A stretch of DNA of 64,000 nucleotides, from positions 62,001 to 126,000 of the forward strand of contig JAAZIU010000022.1 in assembly GCA_012800735.1 (NCBI GenBank), read 5' to 3'. Origin of the DNA: Clostridiales bacterium (GTDB taxonomy: Bacteria; Bacillota; Clostridia; Oscillospirales; CAG-272). Positions 8,273 to 16,086 of the stretch are shown in pieces. The notes under the pieces are model-generated. The model saw only the letters and a list, made by a program, of their open reading frames with translations. It ran no database searches and was not told the DNA's origin. Position 1 is the first letter of the stretch; the number at the start of each line of letters is the position of its first letter. The translations under genes were made by a program, and so were the position numbers.

Positions 8273-9721
8273 ATGTCCGGTAGCTTGAAACTTATCGCGG
8301 CTTTCCTGGCAGCCGTGCTGTTCATGTCGGCTGTCGTTTCCTGCGGCGGCTCGCCCGAAGATACCCCAAAGCCGGAAAGCGACACAACCGAGGCGTCGGC
8401 GGATTTGGGCGCCGAGACGACAACGGAGCTGAAGCCCGACCTTCCCGAATCCGACTTTGACGGATATGATTTCAGGTTCCTCAACGGCAACACCGCTCCC
8501 TGGATGACCATCTTCATCGTTACGGCAGAGGAACAGAACGGCGAAGCGGTAAACGACGCCATTTATACCCGCAACTTAGCAGTTTCCGAGAAATACGGAG
8601 TGAAAATCAGCGAAATTTCGACCACCGGCGTCGCAAACGATATTAAAAAATCGGTCGCGGCGGCAGACCACAGCTTTGACGTCGCCCTTATAGCGTCGGA
8701 TGATGTATTATCAACGATTCATTCCGGCACGGCAACCGACTTTGCGATCATTCCTTATATCGACCTCGAAAAACCGTGGTGGATACAGCACGCCCAGAAA
8801 CACACCTCGATAGGCAATAAGATTTACTACGCCCTGTCGCATTTCGACACAACGCATTACGACTGCGTCAGGGGACTTTATTTCAACAAAACCCTTCGCC
8901 AGAACTTCGAGCTTGACGACCCGTATCAGCTTGTCGCCGACAACAAATGGGTTCTGGAAAAAATGGGGGAATTGGGCACGGCGGTCGCGCAGGATCTTGA
9001 CGGCGACGGCAAGTGGACAAAAGCCGATCGCTACGGCTACACCTCATGGTATGCCATCGGCGGGGAGGCGCTCATTTACGGCGTCGGCTCGCATACATCG
9101 CTTGCAAAAGACGAGAACGACATGCCGTATTTCGACATGAACGAGAGCTATCACATCGAGAGGTTTGAAGCCATCGCGCGGCTGTTTGCCATAGACGGCT
9201 TCAAGCATCCCGACGGAGTTTCGGGAAATAACGGCGGAGTTGATTTCTTCAAAAACGACCAGACCCTCTTCTACAACGAATGCATGGGCAATATTCAGAA
9301 ACTTCGGACGATGGACACCGACTTCGGCATAATCCCGAGTCCGAAATACAACGAAGAGCAGGAAGAATACTACCATCTCGGCGGCTGCCCTTTTTTCATG
9401 CTTGTTCCGGTGACTACGCTCGATCTTGAACGCACCGGAATCCTTATGGAAGCGCTTGCGTATGAGTCGATGCTGGTCGTTCCGCCCGCCTTCTACGATA
9501 TCATGCTCAACGGCAAAATTGCCCGCGACAACGAGTCGTCAAAGATGCTTGATATCATATTCGCATCGCTTTCCTATTCTCTGCCGGTAGCGCTGGATAT
9601 TCTTGATAACGGCGTTACCGATCTTCTCTGGAAAAACAAAACTGATTTCGCTTCCTACTTTGCGAAATACGAAAGCAAGATATTAAAAGAAATCGAAAAG
9701 ATGACGGAAACTTATGAATAA
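8273..9721 (+). CDS. Sugar ABC transporter solute-binding lipoprotein, copy 2
   Basis: This tandem paralogue of the gene at 6629 has the same length (482 residues), the same lipobox (VVSC) and an identical block from the middle of the protein, for example HTSLAKDENDMPYFDMNE. Differences cluster in the linker after the lipid Cys, in the segment around residues 140-160, and at scattered positions such as ALSHFDTTHYDC versus AISQFDTTHYDG, which may lie near the ligand pocket. The calcium-loop candidate DLDGDGKWTKAD is kept. It is transcribed alone, between its own promoter and terminator, with no permease genes. The pair may bind related but distinct oligosaccharides; this is inference. Confidence 0.88.
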   Translation: MSGSLKLIAAFLAAVLFMSAVVSCGGSPEDTPKPESDTTEASADLGAETTTELKPDLPESDFDGYDFRFLNGNTAPWMTIFIVTAEEQNGEAVNDAIYTRNLAVSEKYGVKISEISTTGVANDIKKSVAAADHSFDVALIASDDVLSTIHSGTATDFAIIPYIDLEKPWWIQHAQKHTSIGNKIYYALSHFDTTHYDCVRGLYFNKTLRQNFELDDPYQLVADNKWVLEKMGELGTAVAQDLDGDGKWTKADRYGYTSWYAIGGEALIYGVGSHTSLAKDENDMPYFDMNESYHIERFEAIARLFAIDGFKHPDGVSGNNGGVDFFKNDQTLFYNECMGNIQKLRTMDTDFGIIPSPKYNEEQEEYYHLGGCPFFMLVPVTTLDLERTGILMEALAYESMLVVPPAFYDIMLNGKIARDNESSKMLDIIFASLSYSLPVALDILDNGVTDLLWKNKTDFASYFAKYESKILKEIEKMTETYE

Positions 9722-9774
9722 CCCGCGGAACACGAGTTATTCAATAATGTGAACTTTTATTGACTCATATAGAG

Positions 9775-9813
9775 AAAATTTCCCTTCCCTGTATTAAAGG
9801 GGAGGGAATTTTG
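9775..9813 (+). terminator. Terminator of solute-binding copy 2
   Basis: AAAATTTCCCTTCCC pairs imperfectly with GGGGAGGGAATTTT around a short loop; the A and T flanks make it potentially bidirectional, also serving mgsA on the other strand. Confidence 0.75.
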
Positions 9814-9845
9814 TTATATTGTTTTGTTTTTATCATTCGGTCCGC

Positions 9846-10289
9846 TCAGGGGTTCTTTGATTTTCTGCGGCGGTTAATCTCGGAATTCGGGTTTATCAGC
9901 TCCCGCCAGTCAAGATCCCCGCGGTCGAGGGCGCGGACAAGGATCTCTGCAGTCGCTAAATTGGTCGCGACGGGAACGTTATGAATGTCGCAAAGGCGGA
10001 GCAGATTAGCATCGTTGCGGTCGGCTTCACTGTCGGTAGCGGGCAGGGTATCGCGGAAAAAGAGCAGCAGGTCAATCTCGTCGTAAGATATGCGGGAGAT
10101 GAGCTGCTGTGTTCCGCCTTTCTCGCCGGAAAGCAGCTTCTCGATCTTGAGTCCGGTCGCGCTTTCTATATATTTTCCGGTGGTTCCGGTCGCGCAGAGG
10201 TGATGCTTTGACAAAATCCCGCAGTAGGCGATACAGAACTGAGCCATCAGCTCTTTTTTGCGATCGTCCGCAATTATTCCTATATCCAT
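9846..10289 (-). CDS. mgsA: Methylglyoxal synthase
   Basis: The 147-residue enzyme converts dihydroxyacetone phosphate to methylglyoxal and phosphate, a bypass that relieves sugar-phosphate stress. The phosphate-binding ATGTTGKYI motif is at residues 33-41, GEKGGTQQ near residue 55, and LLFFRDTL near residue 80, where the family usually has FFRDPL. NLLRLCDIHNVPVATNLATAE follows the standard Asp-containing region. Length is typical, with a short basic tail RRRKSKNP. GGAGA precedes the ATG. A dedicated promoter lies about 110 bases upstream; the leader between them contains a G/C hairpin at 10338-10366. Confidence 0.95.
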   Translation of the reverse strand: MDIGIIADDRKKELMAQFCIAYCGILSKHHLCATGTTGKYIESATGLKIEKLLSGEKGGTQQLISRISYDEIDLLLFFRDTLPATDSEADRNDANLLRLCDIHNVPVATNLATAEILVRALDRGDLDWRELINPNSEINRRRKSKNP

Positions 10290-10337
10290 CGGTTTTCTCC
10301 ATTCCTTAATCTGAAAAAGACTGTATCTTACGCACCT

Positions 10338-10366
10338 TTCCCCGCCGCTTTTGCGGAATTGGGGAA
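10338..10366. repeat. Hairpin in mgsA leader
   Basis: TTCCCC and CCGC arms pair with GCGG and GGGGAA, with TTTT as the loop. No T run follows on the minus strand, so it is not an obvious terminator. It lies in the 5' leader between the mgsA promoter and start codon; a regulatory role is only possible. Confidence 0.4.
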
Positions 10367-10397
10367 GATACCGAAAACTCTCTCTATTTTATCACAT

Positions 10398-10426
10398 ATT
10401 TTACCACAAAAACCGAATAAAGTCAA
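10398..10426 (-). promoter_or_regulatory. Promoter of mgsA
   Basis: On the minus strand TTGACT (10421-10426) and TAAAAT (10398-10403) are 17 bases apart. Confidence 0.65.
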
Positions 10427-10462
10427 CTGCTCGCGCAAGCTGTGTTTTAAAGTATGCCGAGG

Positions 10463-12211
10463 CTAAATTCTGCGTATCGGAAAGTCGGCCGACAACCCCG
10501 ATCGGTATGCCTCCAAAATCGCCTCGGCTTCGTCGCGGCTCTCATCCGAAAAGATGAAATGGAAACGGTGAAGGCCGTATTTGCGAAGCTCGTTTTTTCG
10601 GTCGCCCATGTAAGTCACAACCGAGTTGTAAACGATGTCGCCGCAACCGCCCCCGATTACCGGGAATACCGCTTTTTTACGGTCGACAAGTTCCTTTGCG
10701 CCGATTTCTTTTGTACAAAGCATCAGCGGAATCCGCCCGTAAACAATCACCCGCCCCGGACCTTTGATATCTCGCAGCTGAGGCAAATTCAGCTCCGGAG
10801 AAAGCTCGCAGCAGGAGAGTCCCGCTTTGTAAAGCTCGCCGAGCGTCTCTGAGTTGAAGACGTTCAGCCGAAAGCTGCCGAGCAGCGTCACCCGATTTTT
10901 CCTAATATACGGCTCTTCCGAAATCCAGTCAAGCTGACCGATATTTGTAACCGAAACATACTTTGCTCCCCTCGCAATCGCGGCTTCAAGCGCGCCCTTA
11001 ACCGAGTCAAGGTCTGAATCGGCAATAATCGGCGGAAGCAGCACTCCGTCGGCGCCGCCTTCGTATCTGTCAAGCGGAACAAGGCAGACGCCGGGGCGGA
11101 TTTTCTGCGGGATTTGGTCTTCCGACAGAAATTCGGCGGTTATCTTCGGCGTATCGCGCAAATCCGGATATTCGGGCGGAGATATCTCTTCCGGCGGCTC
11201 CGGAGCGGGACGTTTTTCGACTTTCAGCGGCTCGCGGCTGACACGGGTACGCTTAAGCGCCTCTTTTGCCTCGCGGCTGCTTTCTTTATCCGCTTCGCTG
11301 CGGATGCCGAGCATCGAGCGATTGACCTTTCCCGTAAAATAGCCGTCGGTGAACCCGCCGCGGCTGAAAAGCGCGGCAAGCTCGGCCATTTCCTTCGGCG
11401 TCGCGTTGCGGCGCTCGTCAAGCAGACGGCGATAGATGGAAGTAACGCCGTATACATATCCGGGCGCCTTCATCCGTCCCTCAATTTTGAGCGAAGCGGC
11501 TCCCATATCTATTATCTTCGTTATATGCGGCGCAAGGCAGAGATCCTTTAAACTGAGCGGATAGCCGCCGTTGTAAATCATACGGCAGGGCTGAGCGCAA
11601 AGACCGCGGTTGCCGGAGCGCCTTCCTATCATCGCCGAAAACTCGCATTGACCGGAAACCGAGACGCAATACGCGCCGTGGATAAACACCTCTATCTCAA
11701 GCGGAGACTCGGCGCAGAGCCGGCGAAGCTGACTTTCGCTCAGCTCTCTTGCGCAGACCATCCTTGAAAAGCCATACTTTGAAAGCAGTCGGGCGGCTGT
11801 CGCGCTGTGAGCCGTCATCTGAGTTGACGCGTGAAGCTCAAAATCCGGGATATGTCGCTTTAACAGAGCGGAAAATCCGAGATCCGCGACTATCAGCGCG
11901 TCGGCGCCGCTTTCATAGAGGAAGGCGGCGTATTTGAGGGCGGGAAGCAGCTCGCGGTCATAAAGCTGGGTGTTGACGGTTATATATGCACGCGCGCCGT
12001 TTGCATGACATTCGGCTATCGCCGCGACGATGGCGCCTTCGTCGAAATTCGCGGCGTTTATCCGCGCGTTGAAAGCGGAACCGCCGAAATATACGGCGTC
12101 GGCTCCGGCGTCAAGCGCCGCCGCAAGCGCCTTGTGCGAACCTGCCGGGGAAAGCAGTTCCGGCAGCGTCGGCGCAGAATTACTTAAAATCTTACCGCCT
12201 TGAGCGGTCAT
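10463..12211 (-). CDS. U32 family protein (peptidase U32 / RNA hydroxylation type)
   Basis: The 582-residue protein has the U32 N-terminal TIM-like domain, opening with LPELLSPAGSHKALAAAL and DAVYFGG. The diagnostic Cys-rich signature is EVFIHGAYC followed by SGQCEFS, then GLCAQPCR, which in characterised relatives helps hold an iron-sulfur centre. U32 proteins were named as collagenase-like peptidases, but several family members (TrhP, RlhA) hydroxylate tRNA or 23S rRNA; which role applies here cannot be told. The C-terminal third is a second barrel-like region, also usual. Its ATG overlaps the zapA stop as ATGA, indicating translational coupling, and zapA-U32 adjacency is common in Firmicutes. 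Confidence 0.9.
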   Translation of the reverse strand: MTAQGGKILSNSAPTLPELLSPAGSHKALAAALDAGADAVYFGGSAFNARINAANFDEGAIVAAIAECHANGARAYITVNTQLYDRELLPALKYAAFLYESGADALIVADLGFSALLKRHIPDFELHASTQMTAHSATAARLLSKYGFSRMVCARELSESQLRRLCAESPLEIEVFIHGAYCVSVSGQCEFSAMIGRRSGNRGLCAQPCRMIYNGGYPLSLKDLCLAPHITKIIDMGAASLKIEGRMKAPGYVYGVTSIYRRLLDERRNATPKEMAELAALFSRGGFTDGYFTGKVNRSMLGIRSEADKESSREAKEALKRTRVSREPLKVEKRPAPEPPEEISPPEYPDLRDTPKITAEFLSEDQIPQKIRPGVCLVPLDRYEGGADGVLLPPIIADSDLDSVKGALEAAIARGAKYVSVTNIGQLDWISEEPYIRKNRVTLLGSFRLNVFNSETLGELYKAGLSCCELSPELNLPQLRDIKGPGRVIVYGRIPLMLCTKEIGAKELVDRKKAVFPVIGGGCGDIVYNSVVTYMGDRKNELRKYGLHRFHFIFSDESRDEAEAILEAYRSGLSADFPIRRI

Positions 12212-12516
12212 CTTCCCAAGAGCTTCCGCAGCTCGTCGTTTTCCCGCTTGGCGTCGTCAAGAACGCGGCCGTATTCGGCGAAGCGGGAATTCAGGTCGCT
12301 TGTGCGCAGCTCGGCGTGAAGACGCTCGTCCAACAGGATAAGCGCCGCCAGGAGAGCCGCTTCGGCGCGGGAGACGCGGCGGTTCGCCTCGGTTATCTCT
12401 TTGATGCGCTTGTCAAGAGCTTCCGCCAGCGCTTCCATATACTCCCGGCTTTCCGAGGAAAGAACGGTTATCTGTATTCCGGCTATTTCAAGGAGATGTT
12501 TTGTCTTGTCAGTCAT
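12208..12516 (-). CDS. zapA: Cell division protein ZapA
   Basis: This 102-residue protein matches the ZapA family, which bundles FtsZ filaments at the Z-ring. The N-terminal beta part includes HLLEIAGIQITVLSSES, followed by a long alpha-helix from YMEALAEALDKRIKEI to the end that would form the dimer/tetramer coiled coil. Its length is typical of Gram-positive ZapA. It lies 15 bases after a lipoprotein gene and overlaps the U32 gene by four bases, so the three form an operon. Confidence 0.88.
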   Translation of the reverse strand: MTDKTKHLLEIAGIQITVLSSESREYMEALAEALDKRIKEITEANRRVSRAEAALLAALILLDERLHAELRTSDLNSRFAEYGRVLDDAKRENDELRKLLGR

Positions 12517-12531
12517 TTTTTGCTCCTTATA

Positions 12532-14214
12532 TCACTCATCAAAGCTGTAATTGTAGTAGAAAATCGAGTAGACCATGCTATCCATCGAAAGTTCGACATC
12601 GTATATATCGCCGGGATAAAAGAAGTTATCGACTTCCGCAAAAATGAATACCGACTCGCCGACGCCTATCATATATTCCGTTATCTCATCTTCGATATAA
12701 AGCGTTTCATAGCCGTATTCGTCCGTTTCGGTGCGGGCGGGTGATGCGTAGATAGCGTATTTGTCCTCTTCATAACGCCAGACGAACATGCCCCGTTTCG
12801 TGTCGGCTTCGTCTGCCGACGCTTCTTTTGCCGGCAGGTAAAAGTCGCGGCGGTGAAACATCAGAGAGAGCGCGTATGTCTTGTCAATGCCGAAGAACGT
12901 CCCGAAAAGGGTGTCGCCGTTTCCGGATTGTTTTAAATACATCAGCGTCTCGCCGTTGAAACGGGTAAGGTAAACGGTGAAATCGGAGAGCTTGGCGCCG
13001 TAATCAAGCGCGCCTTCCGGCAGCTTCTCCCCCTCATCCGCCGTAAAGCTTATCATATTCGGCAGGTCCCTGTCCTCGTCAAAGGTGAAAAGCTCATAGG
13101 AAAGCAGAAATGCGTCGCCGCCGTCGGCGGGGAGTATCTCGGCTTTGCCGTCCCGGCGCAAGGTTAGCTTCGCCGTCGGTTCCTCATCGTCGTAAAAGAC
13201 CCACTCGCCGCAAAGGACATTAAATAAGTTGTCCATATCTTCGGCAGGAAGCCCTCTTTTCATCTTCGCCGGGTCATAGCCGATGACATAACGGGTATCG
13301 CTTTCAAGCTCCATCCAGTTGTCGCCTCCGACGTCGTATGTCCCGGAATAGCTGCCGCATACGGCGGATATGCGAAGTTCGGGATGCCAGGCGCGCCGGA
13401 CAAGGACTGCGAAAGTTTCGCCGCTGTTGAAGACAAGTTTTTCGGATATAATCGGATTCAGAAGCCCGTCCGATGTAACCGCCGTGATATTGCGCCGGCG
13501 CTGCAGCTCTATGTAGGTGTTGTCCGATTCGACGGTGACTATCATATATTCCGGATCGACCGACTGATCGCCGGACGCGCCGCCGTCGGTGATGTCAAAG
13601 CGGCAAATCTGCTTTTCCTCTTCGGTAACGTCTTCCTCGGAAACAAAGCGGAGAGTCAGAAGCTTCGTCGTTTCGACCTTTTTAAGCGAAAATACGTGAT
13701 TTTCGGCTTCCTCTGCATTCGCCGTCTCGTCTTCTTCTGCCGCAGATACCGAAAGGATAATGCCGCCCTCGCCGGGCAGGATAGTTGCCTGCGGTTTTAT
13801 CTCTTCCTCTTCGCTCGGTTTTGCAAGATAATCAAAAAGATCCGCCGCCCATGAACCGTCGTCCGTTTTGCGGAATTCGCCGTAACTTACTCCGCGCCGG
13901 CTGTCGTCGCCGTGTTGAACGCTCCATTCAATATATCCTTCGGCCGCCGCTTTGACGGAAGCAGAAAAGCCGTCGTCGCTGAGCCAAAGTCCCTCAAGCA
14001 AGGAAAGCCAGTTGTCTTCGCCGATGTCTGAAAAAGCGTCTGCGTCAGCTGTATCTTCAGCATGAGCGTCGGCGGCGTCGGCGGCGGACGTCTCGGCGTC
14101 GGGGTCGGGCAGGTTTGTCATCTCCCTGAGCTGTATATCGCAGCCGACAGGGAAAAGGGCAAGCAAAAGGAGCGCAAGCAGAGCCGCGGCCGTCCTTATT
14201 GCATATCTTTTCAT
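12532..14214 (-). CDS. Large unknown lipoprotein in zapA operon
   Basis: The 560-residue protein has a lipoprotein signal peptide ending FPVGC, so lipidation at Cys25 is expected. An acidic Asp/Ala/Glu-rich linker runs to about residue 65. The rest consists of beta-rich stretches with recurring Trp and Gly, such as LEGLWLSDDGFSASV and LCGEWVFYDDEEPTAKLTL; this resembles repeated lipocalin-like modules, but that is inference from pattern only. No enzyme motif is visible. It is the first gene of the lipoprotein-zapA-U32 run, 15 bases ahead of zapA. Function unknown; a cell envelope role linked to division is a guess from context. Confidence 0.75.
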   Translation of the reverse strand: MKRYAIRTAAALLALLLLALFPVGCDIQLREMTNLPDPDAETSAADAADAHAEDTADADAFSDIGEDNWLSLLEGLWLSDDGFSASVKAAAEGYIEWSVQHGDDSRRGVSYGEFRKTDDGSWAADLFDYLAKPSEEEEIKPQATILPGEGGIILSVSAAEEDETANAEEAENHVFSLKKVETTKLLTLRFVSEEDVTEEEKQICRFDITDGGASGDQSVDPEYMIVTVESDNTYIELQRRRNITAVTSDGLLNPIISEKLVFNSGETFAVLVRRAWHPELRISAVCGSYSGTYDVGGDNWMELESDTRYVIGYDPAKMKRGLPAEDMDNLFNVLCGEWVFYDDEEPTAKLTLRRDGKAEILPADGGDAFLLSYELFTFDEDRDLPNMISFTADEGEKLPEGALDYGAKLSDFTVYLTRFNGETLMYLKQSGNGDTLFGTFFGIDKTYALSLMFHRRDFYLPAKEASADEADTKRGMFVWRYEEDKYAIYASPARTETDEYGYETLYIEDEITEYMIGVGESVFIFAEVDNFFYPGDIYDVELSMDSMVYSIFYYNYSFDE

Positions 14215-14243
14215 AATGCTTCCTCCGAGTTAATAAAATGCGC

Positions 14244-14272
14244 TTGAATTATATGCCAAATTGTTGTATGAT
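14244..14272 (+). promoter_or_regulatory. Promoter of Nudix-proA transcript
   Basis: TTGAAT (14244-14249) and TATGAT (14267-14272) are 17 bases apart, 32 bases before the Nudix start codon. Confidence 0.65.
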
Positions 14273-14304
14273 ATAAGATGAATATTTATTGAAAGGTTAT
14301 AACA

Positions 14305-14757
14305 ATGAAAATAAGCAATGCGAAAGCCGACGGAGTCAGGCGCGGCTTCAGAAGAAAGGAGAAGTCCTGCGGAGCGATTATTGTTTCCGACACCGGCCGT
14401 ATCCTGATAATCCACCAGCAAAAAGGGCAATGGGGTTTCCCGAAAGGCCACGTCGAAAGCGGCGAGACGGAAGAGATGACCGCGCTGAGAGAGATAAAGG
14501 AAGAGGTCGGTCTTGACGTAGAGCTTGACACCGACTTTCGGGAGGTAAATACCTATTCCCCCTGTCCCGGCGTTATCAAGGACGTAGTCTATTTTTTGGG
14601 ACGGCCGCTCTCCACCAAAGTCACGCTTCAAAAAGAAGAAGTCATCGGTTATGAATGGGTAACGATAGAGGGAGCGCGCAATGCGCTGACTTTCCGCAAC
14701 GATCGACTGCTCATCGATAAGATGGAAGAATATTTAAAGGCAAAAGATGCCGGGTGA
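14305..14757 (+). CDS. Nudix hydrolase (Ap4A hydrolase-like)
   Basis: The 150-residue protein carries an intact Nudix box starting GHVESGETEEMTAL and continuing REIKEEVGL, matching GX5EX7REUXEEXGU (about residues 51-73). KGQWGFPKGH just before it is typical of diadenosine polyphosphate and NTP-cleaning branches, so it probably hydrolyses a nucleoside diphosphate-linked compound with Mg2+. AAAGGAG-like sequence is absent; GAAAGG lies ahead of ATG 14305. Its stop overlaps or nearly touches proA, so the two are co-expressed. Substrate not determinable. Confidence 0.88.
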   Translation: MKISNAKADGVRRGFRRKEKSCGAIIVSDTGRILIIHQQKGQWGFPKGHVESGETEEMTALREIKEEVGLDVELDTDFREVNTYSPCPGVIKDVVYFLGRPLSTKVTLQKEEVIGYEWVTIEGARNALTFRNDRLLIDKMEEYLKAKDAG

Positions 14758-14762
14758 TATCC

Positions 14763-16028
14763 ATGAACGAAACTGTTTTTGAAAATGTAAGAGCGCTGTG
14801 CCGAGCCGCAAAGGAAGCTCAGGTCGCTTTCGCCGGACTTTCCGGCGGGGAAAAGAGCCGGCTTATCGAAGCCGCGGCCGACGCGATTGAAGCCGCCGCC
14901 GATAAAATCGAGGAGGCAAACGCCGCCGATATGACGGCCGCCGGGCTTTCCGGATATCCGAAGCCGATGCTCGACCGGCTGCTGTTTGATAAACCAAGAA
15001 TCCGCAAAGCCGCCGACGCGATGCGGCAGGTCGCGTCCTTTCCCGACCCCTGCGGCGGCGGGGAACGCATAGTCCGTCCCAACGGACTTGTCATTACCAA
15101 AGTAAGGGTACCGATGGGTGTCGTCGGGATAATATACGAAGCAAGACCCAACGTCACCGCCGACGCGGCGGCGATAGCCATGAAATCCGGCAACGCCGCG
15201 GTACTGCGCGGAGGGCGGGAGGCGCTGAACACCAATATCGCGACCGCCGAAGCGATAAAATCCGCCCTCGGGCGCTACGAAGGGCTGGTACAGCTTGTCG
15301 CCGACACGACAAGAGACGGCGCTAACGCCATGATGCGGCTCCGCGGGTATATCGACGTGCTTATCCCGCGCGGCGGCGTAGGACTTATAAGGAGCGTCGT
15401 CGAAAACAGCACCGTACCGGTAATTGAGACCGGCGCCGGCAACTGCCATATCTATATCGACAAGTCCGCCGACCTTGAAAAATCTCTCGCGGTCGCGGTC
15501 AACGCAAAATGCTCCCGCCCCGCCGTCTGCAACGCCGTCGAGACGATGCTTGTCCACAAAAGCCGCCTCCGTGACTTCCTGCCGGAATTTTACCGGCGGA
15601 CAAGGGACGCGGGCGTTGAGTTCCGCTGCGATCCCCGCGCGCTTGCCGTTCTTTCGGAAAACGGACTTACCGACAAGGTAATTGAAGCCGCCGAAGAAGA
15701 TTACCAAACCGAATACGACGACCTGATAATCGCCGTCAAAACGGTTGAGGACGTCGGCGAAGCGATAGAGCATATCGAAAAATACTCGACCCGACATTCC
15801 GACGGGATTATGACCGAAAGTCTCTCGTCAGCCGAGCGTTTTCAGCGCGAGGTTGATTCCGCCTGCGTTTATGTAAACGTCTCCACCCGCTTCACCGACG
15901 GCGGCGAGTTCGGTCTCGGCGCCGAAATGGGTATCAGCACCCAGAAACTCCATGTCAGAGGACCGATGGGCGCCGAAGCGATGACAACTACCAAATACAT
16001 CGTCTGCGGCGACGGTCAGATAAGATAA
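14763..16028 (+). CDS. proA: Gamma-glutamyl phosphate reductase
   Basis: This 421-residue NADPH-dependent enzyme reduces gamma-glutamyl phosphate to glutamate semialdehyde in proline synthesis. The aldehyde dehydrogenase-like fold shows the cofactor motif VPMGVVGIIYEARPNVT, and the catalytic Cys lies in SRPAVCNAVE near residue 260. ETGAGNCHIYID is a family signature. The ATG at 14763 has GGGTGA six bases upstream; a GTG at 14754, overlapping the Nudix stop, is an in-frame alternative adding three residues. proB, normally its partner, is not adjacent. Confidence 0.96.
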   Translation: MNETVFENVRALCRAAKEAQVAFAGLSGGEKSRLIEAAADAIEAAADKIEEANAADMTAAGLSGYPKPMLDRLLFDKPRIRKAADAMRQVASFPDPCGGGERIVRPNGLVITKVRVPMGVVGIIYEARPNVTADAAAIAMKSGNAAVLRGGREALNTNIATAEAIKSALGRYEGLVQLVADTTRDGANAMMRLRGYIDVLIPRGGVGLIRSVVENSTVPVIETGAGNCHIYIDKSADLEKSLAVAVNAKCSRPAVCNAVETMLVHKSRLRDFLPEFYRRTRDAGVEFRCDPRALAVLSENGLTDKVIEAAEEDYQTEYDDLIIAVKTVEDVGEAIEHIEKYSTRHSDGIMTESLSSAERFQREVDSACVYVNVSTRFTDGGEFGLGAEMGISTQKLHVRGPMGAEAMTTTKYIVCGDGQIR

Positions 16029-16086
16029 ATCAGTAAAAACCTTAAAACTTTCACATTTGCGAACTTCATCGCCATACCGCCGGGCT

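Noticed and set aside
14230-14631. Open frame of 133 codons on the minus strand opposite the Nudix gene
   Set aside because: It overlaps a clear Nudix gene with an intact motif and has no expression signals.
14649-15797. Open frame of 382 codons on the minus strand opposite proA
   Set aside because: It is antisense to a certain gene; composition mirrors proA codons and no domain is visible.
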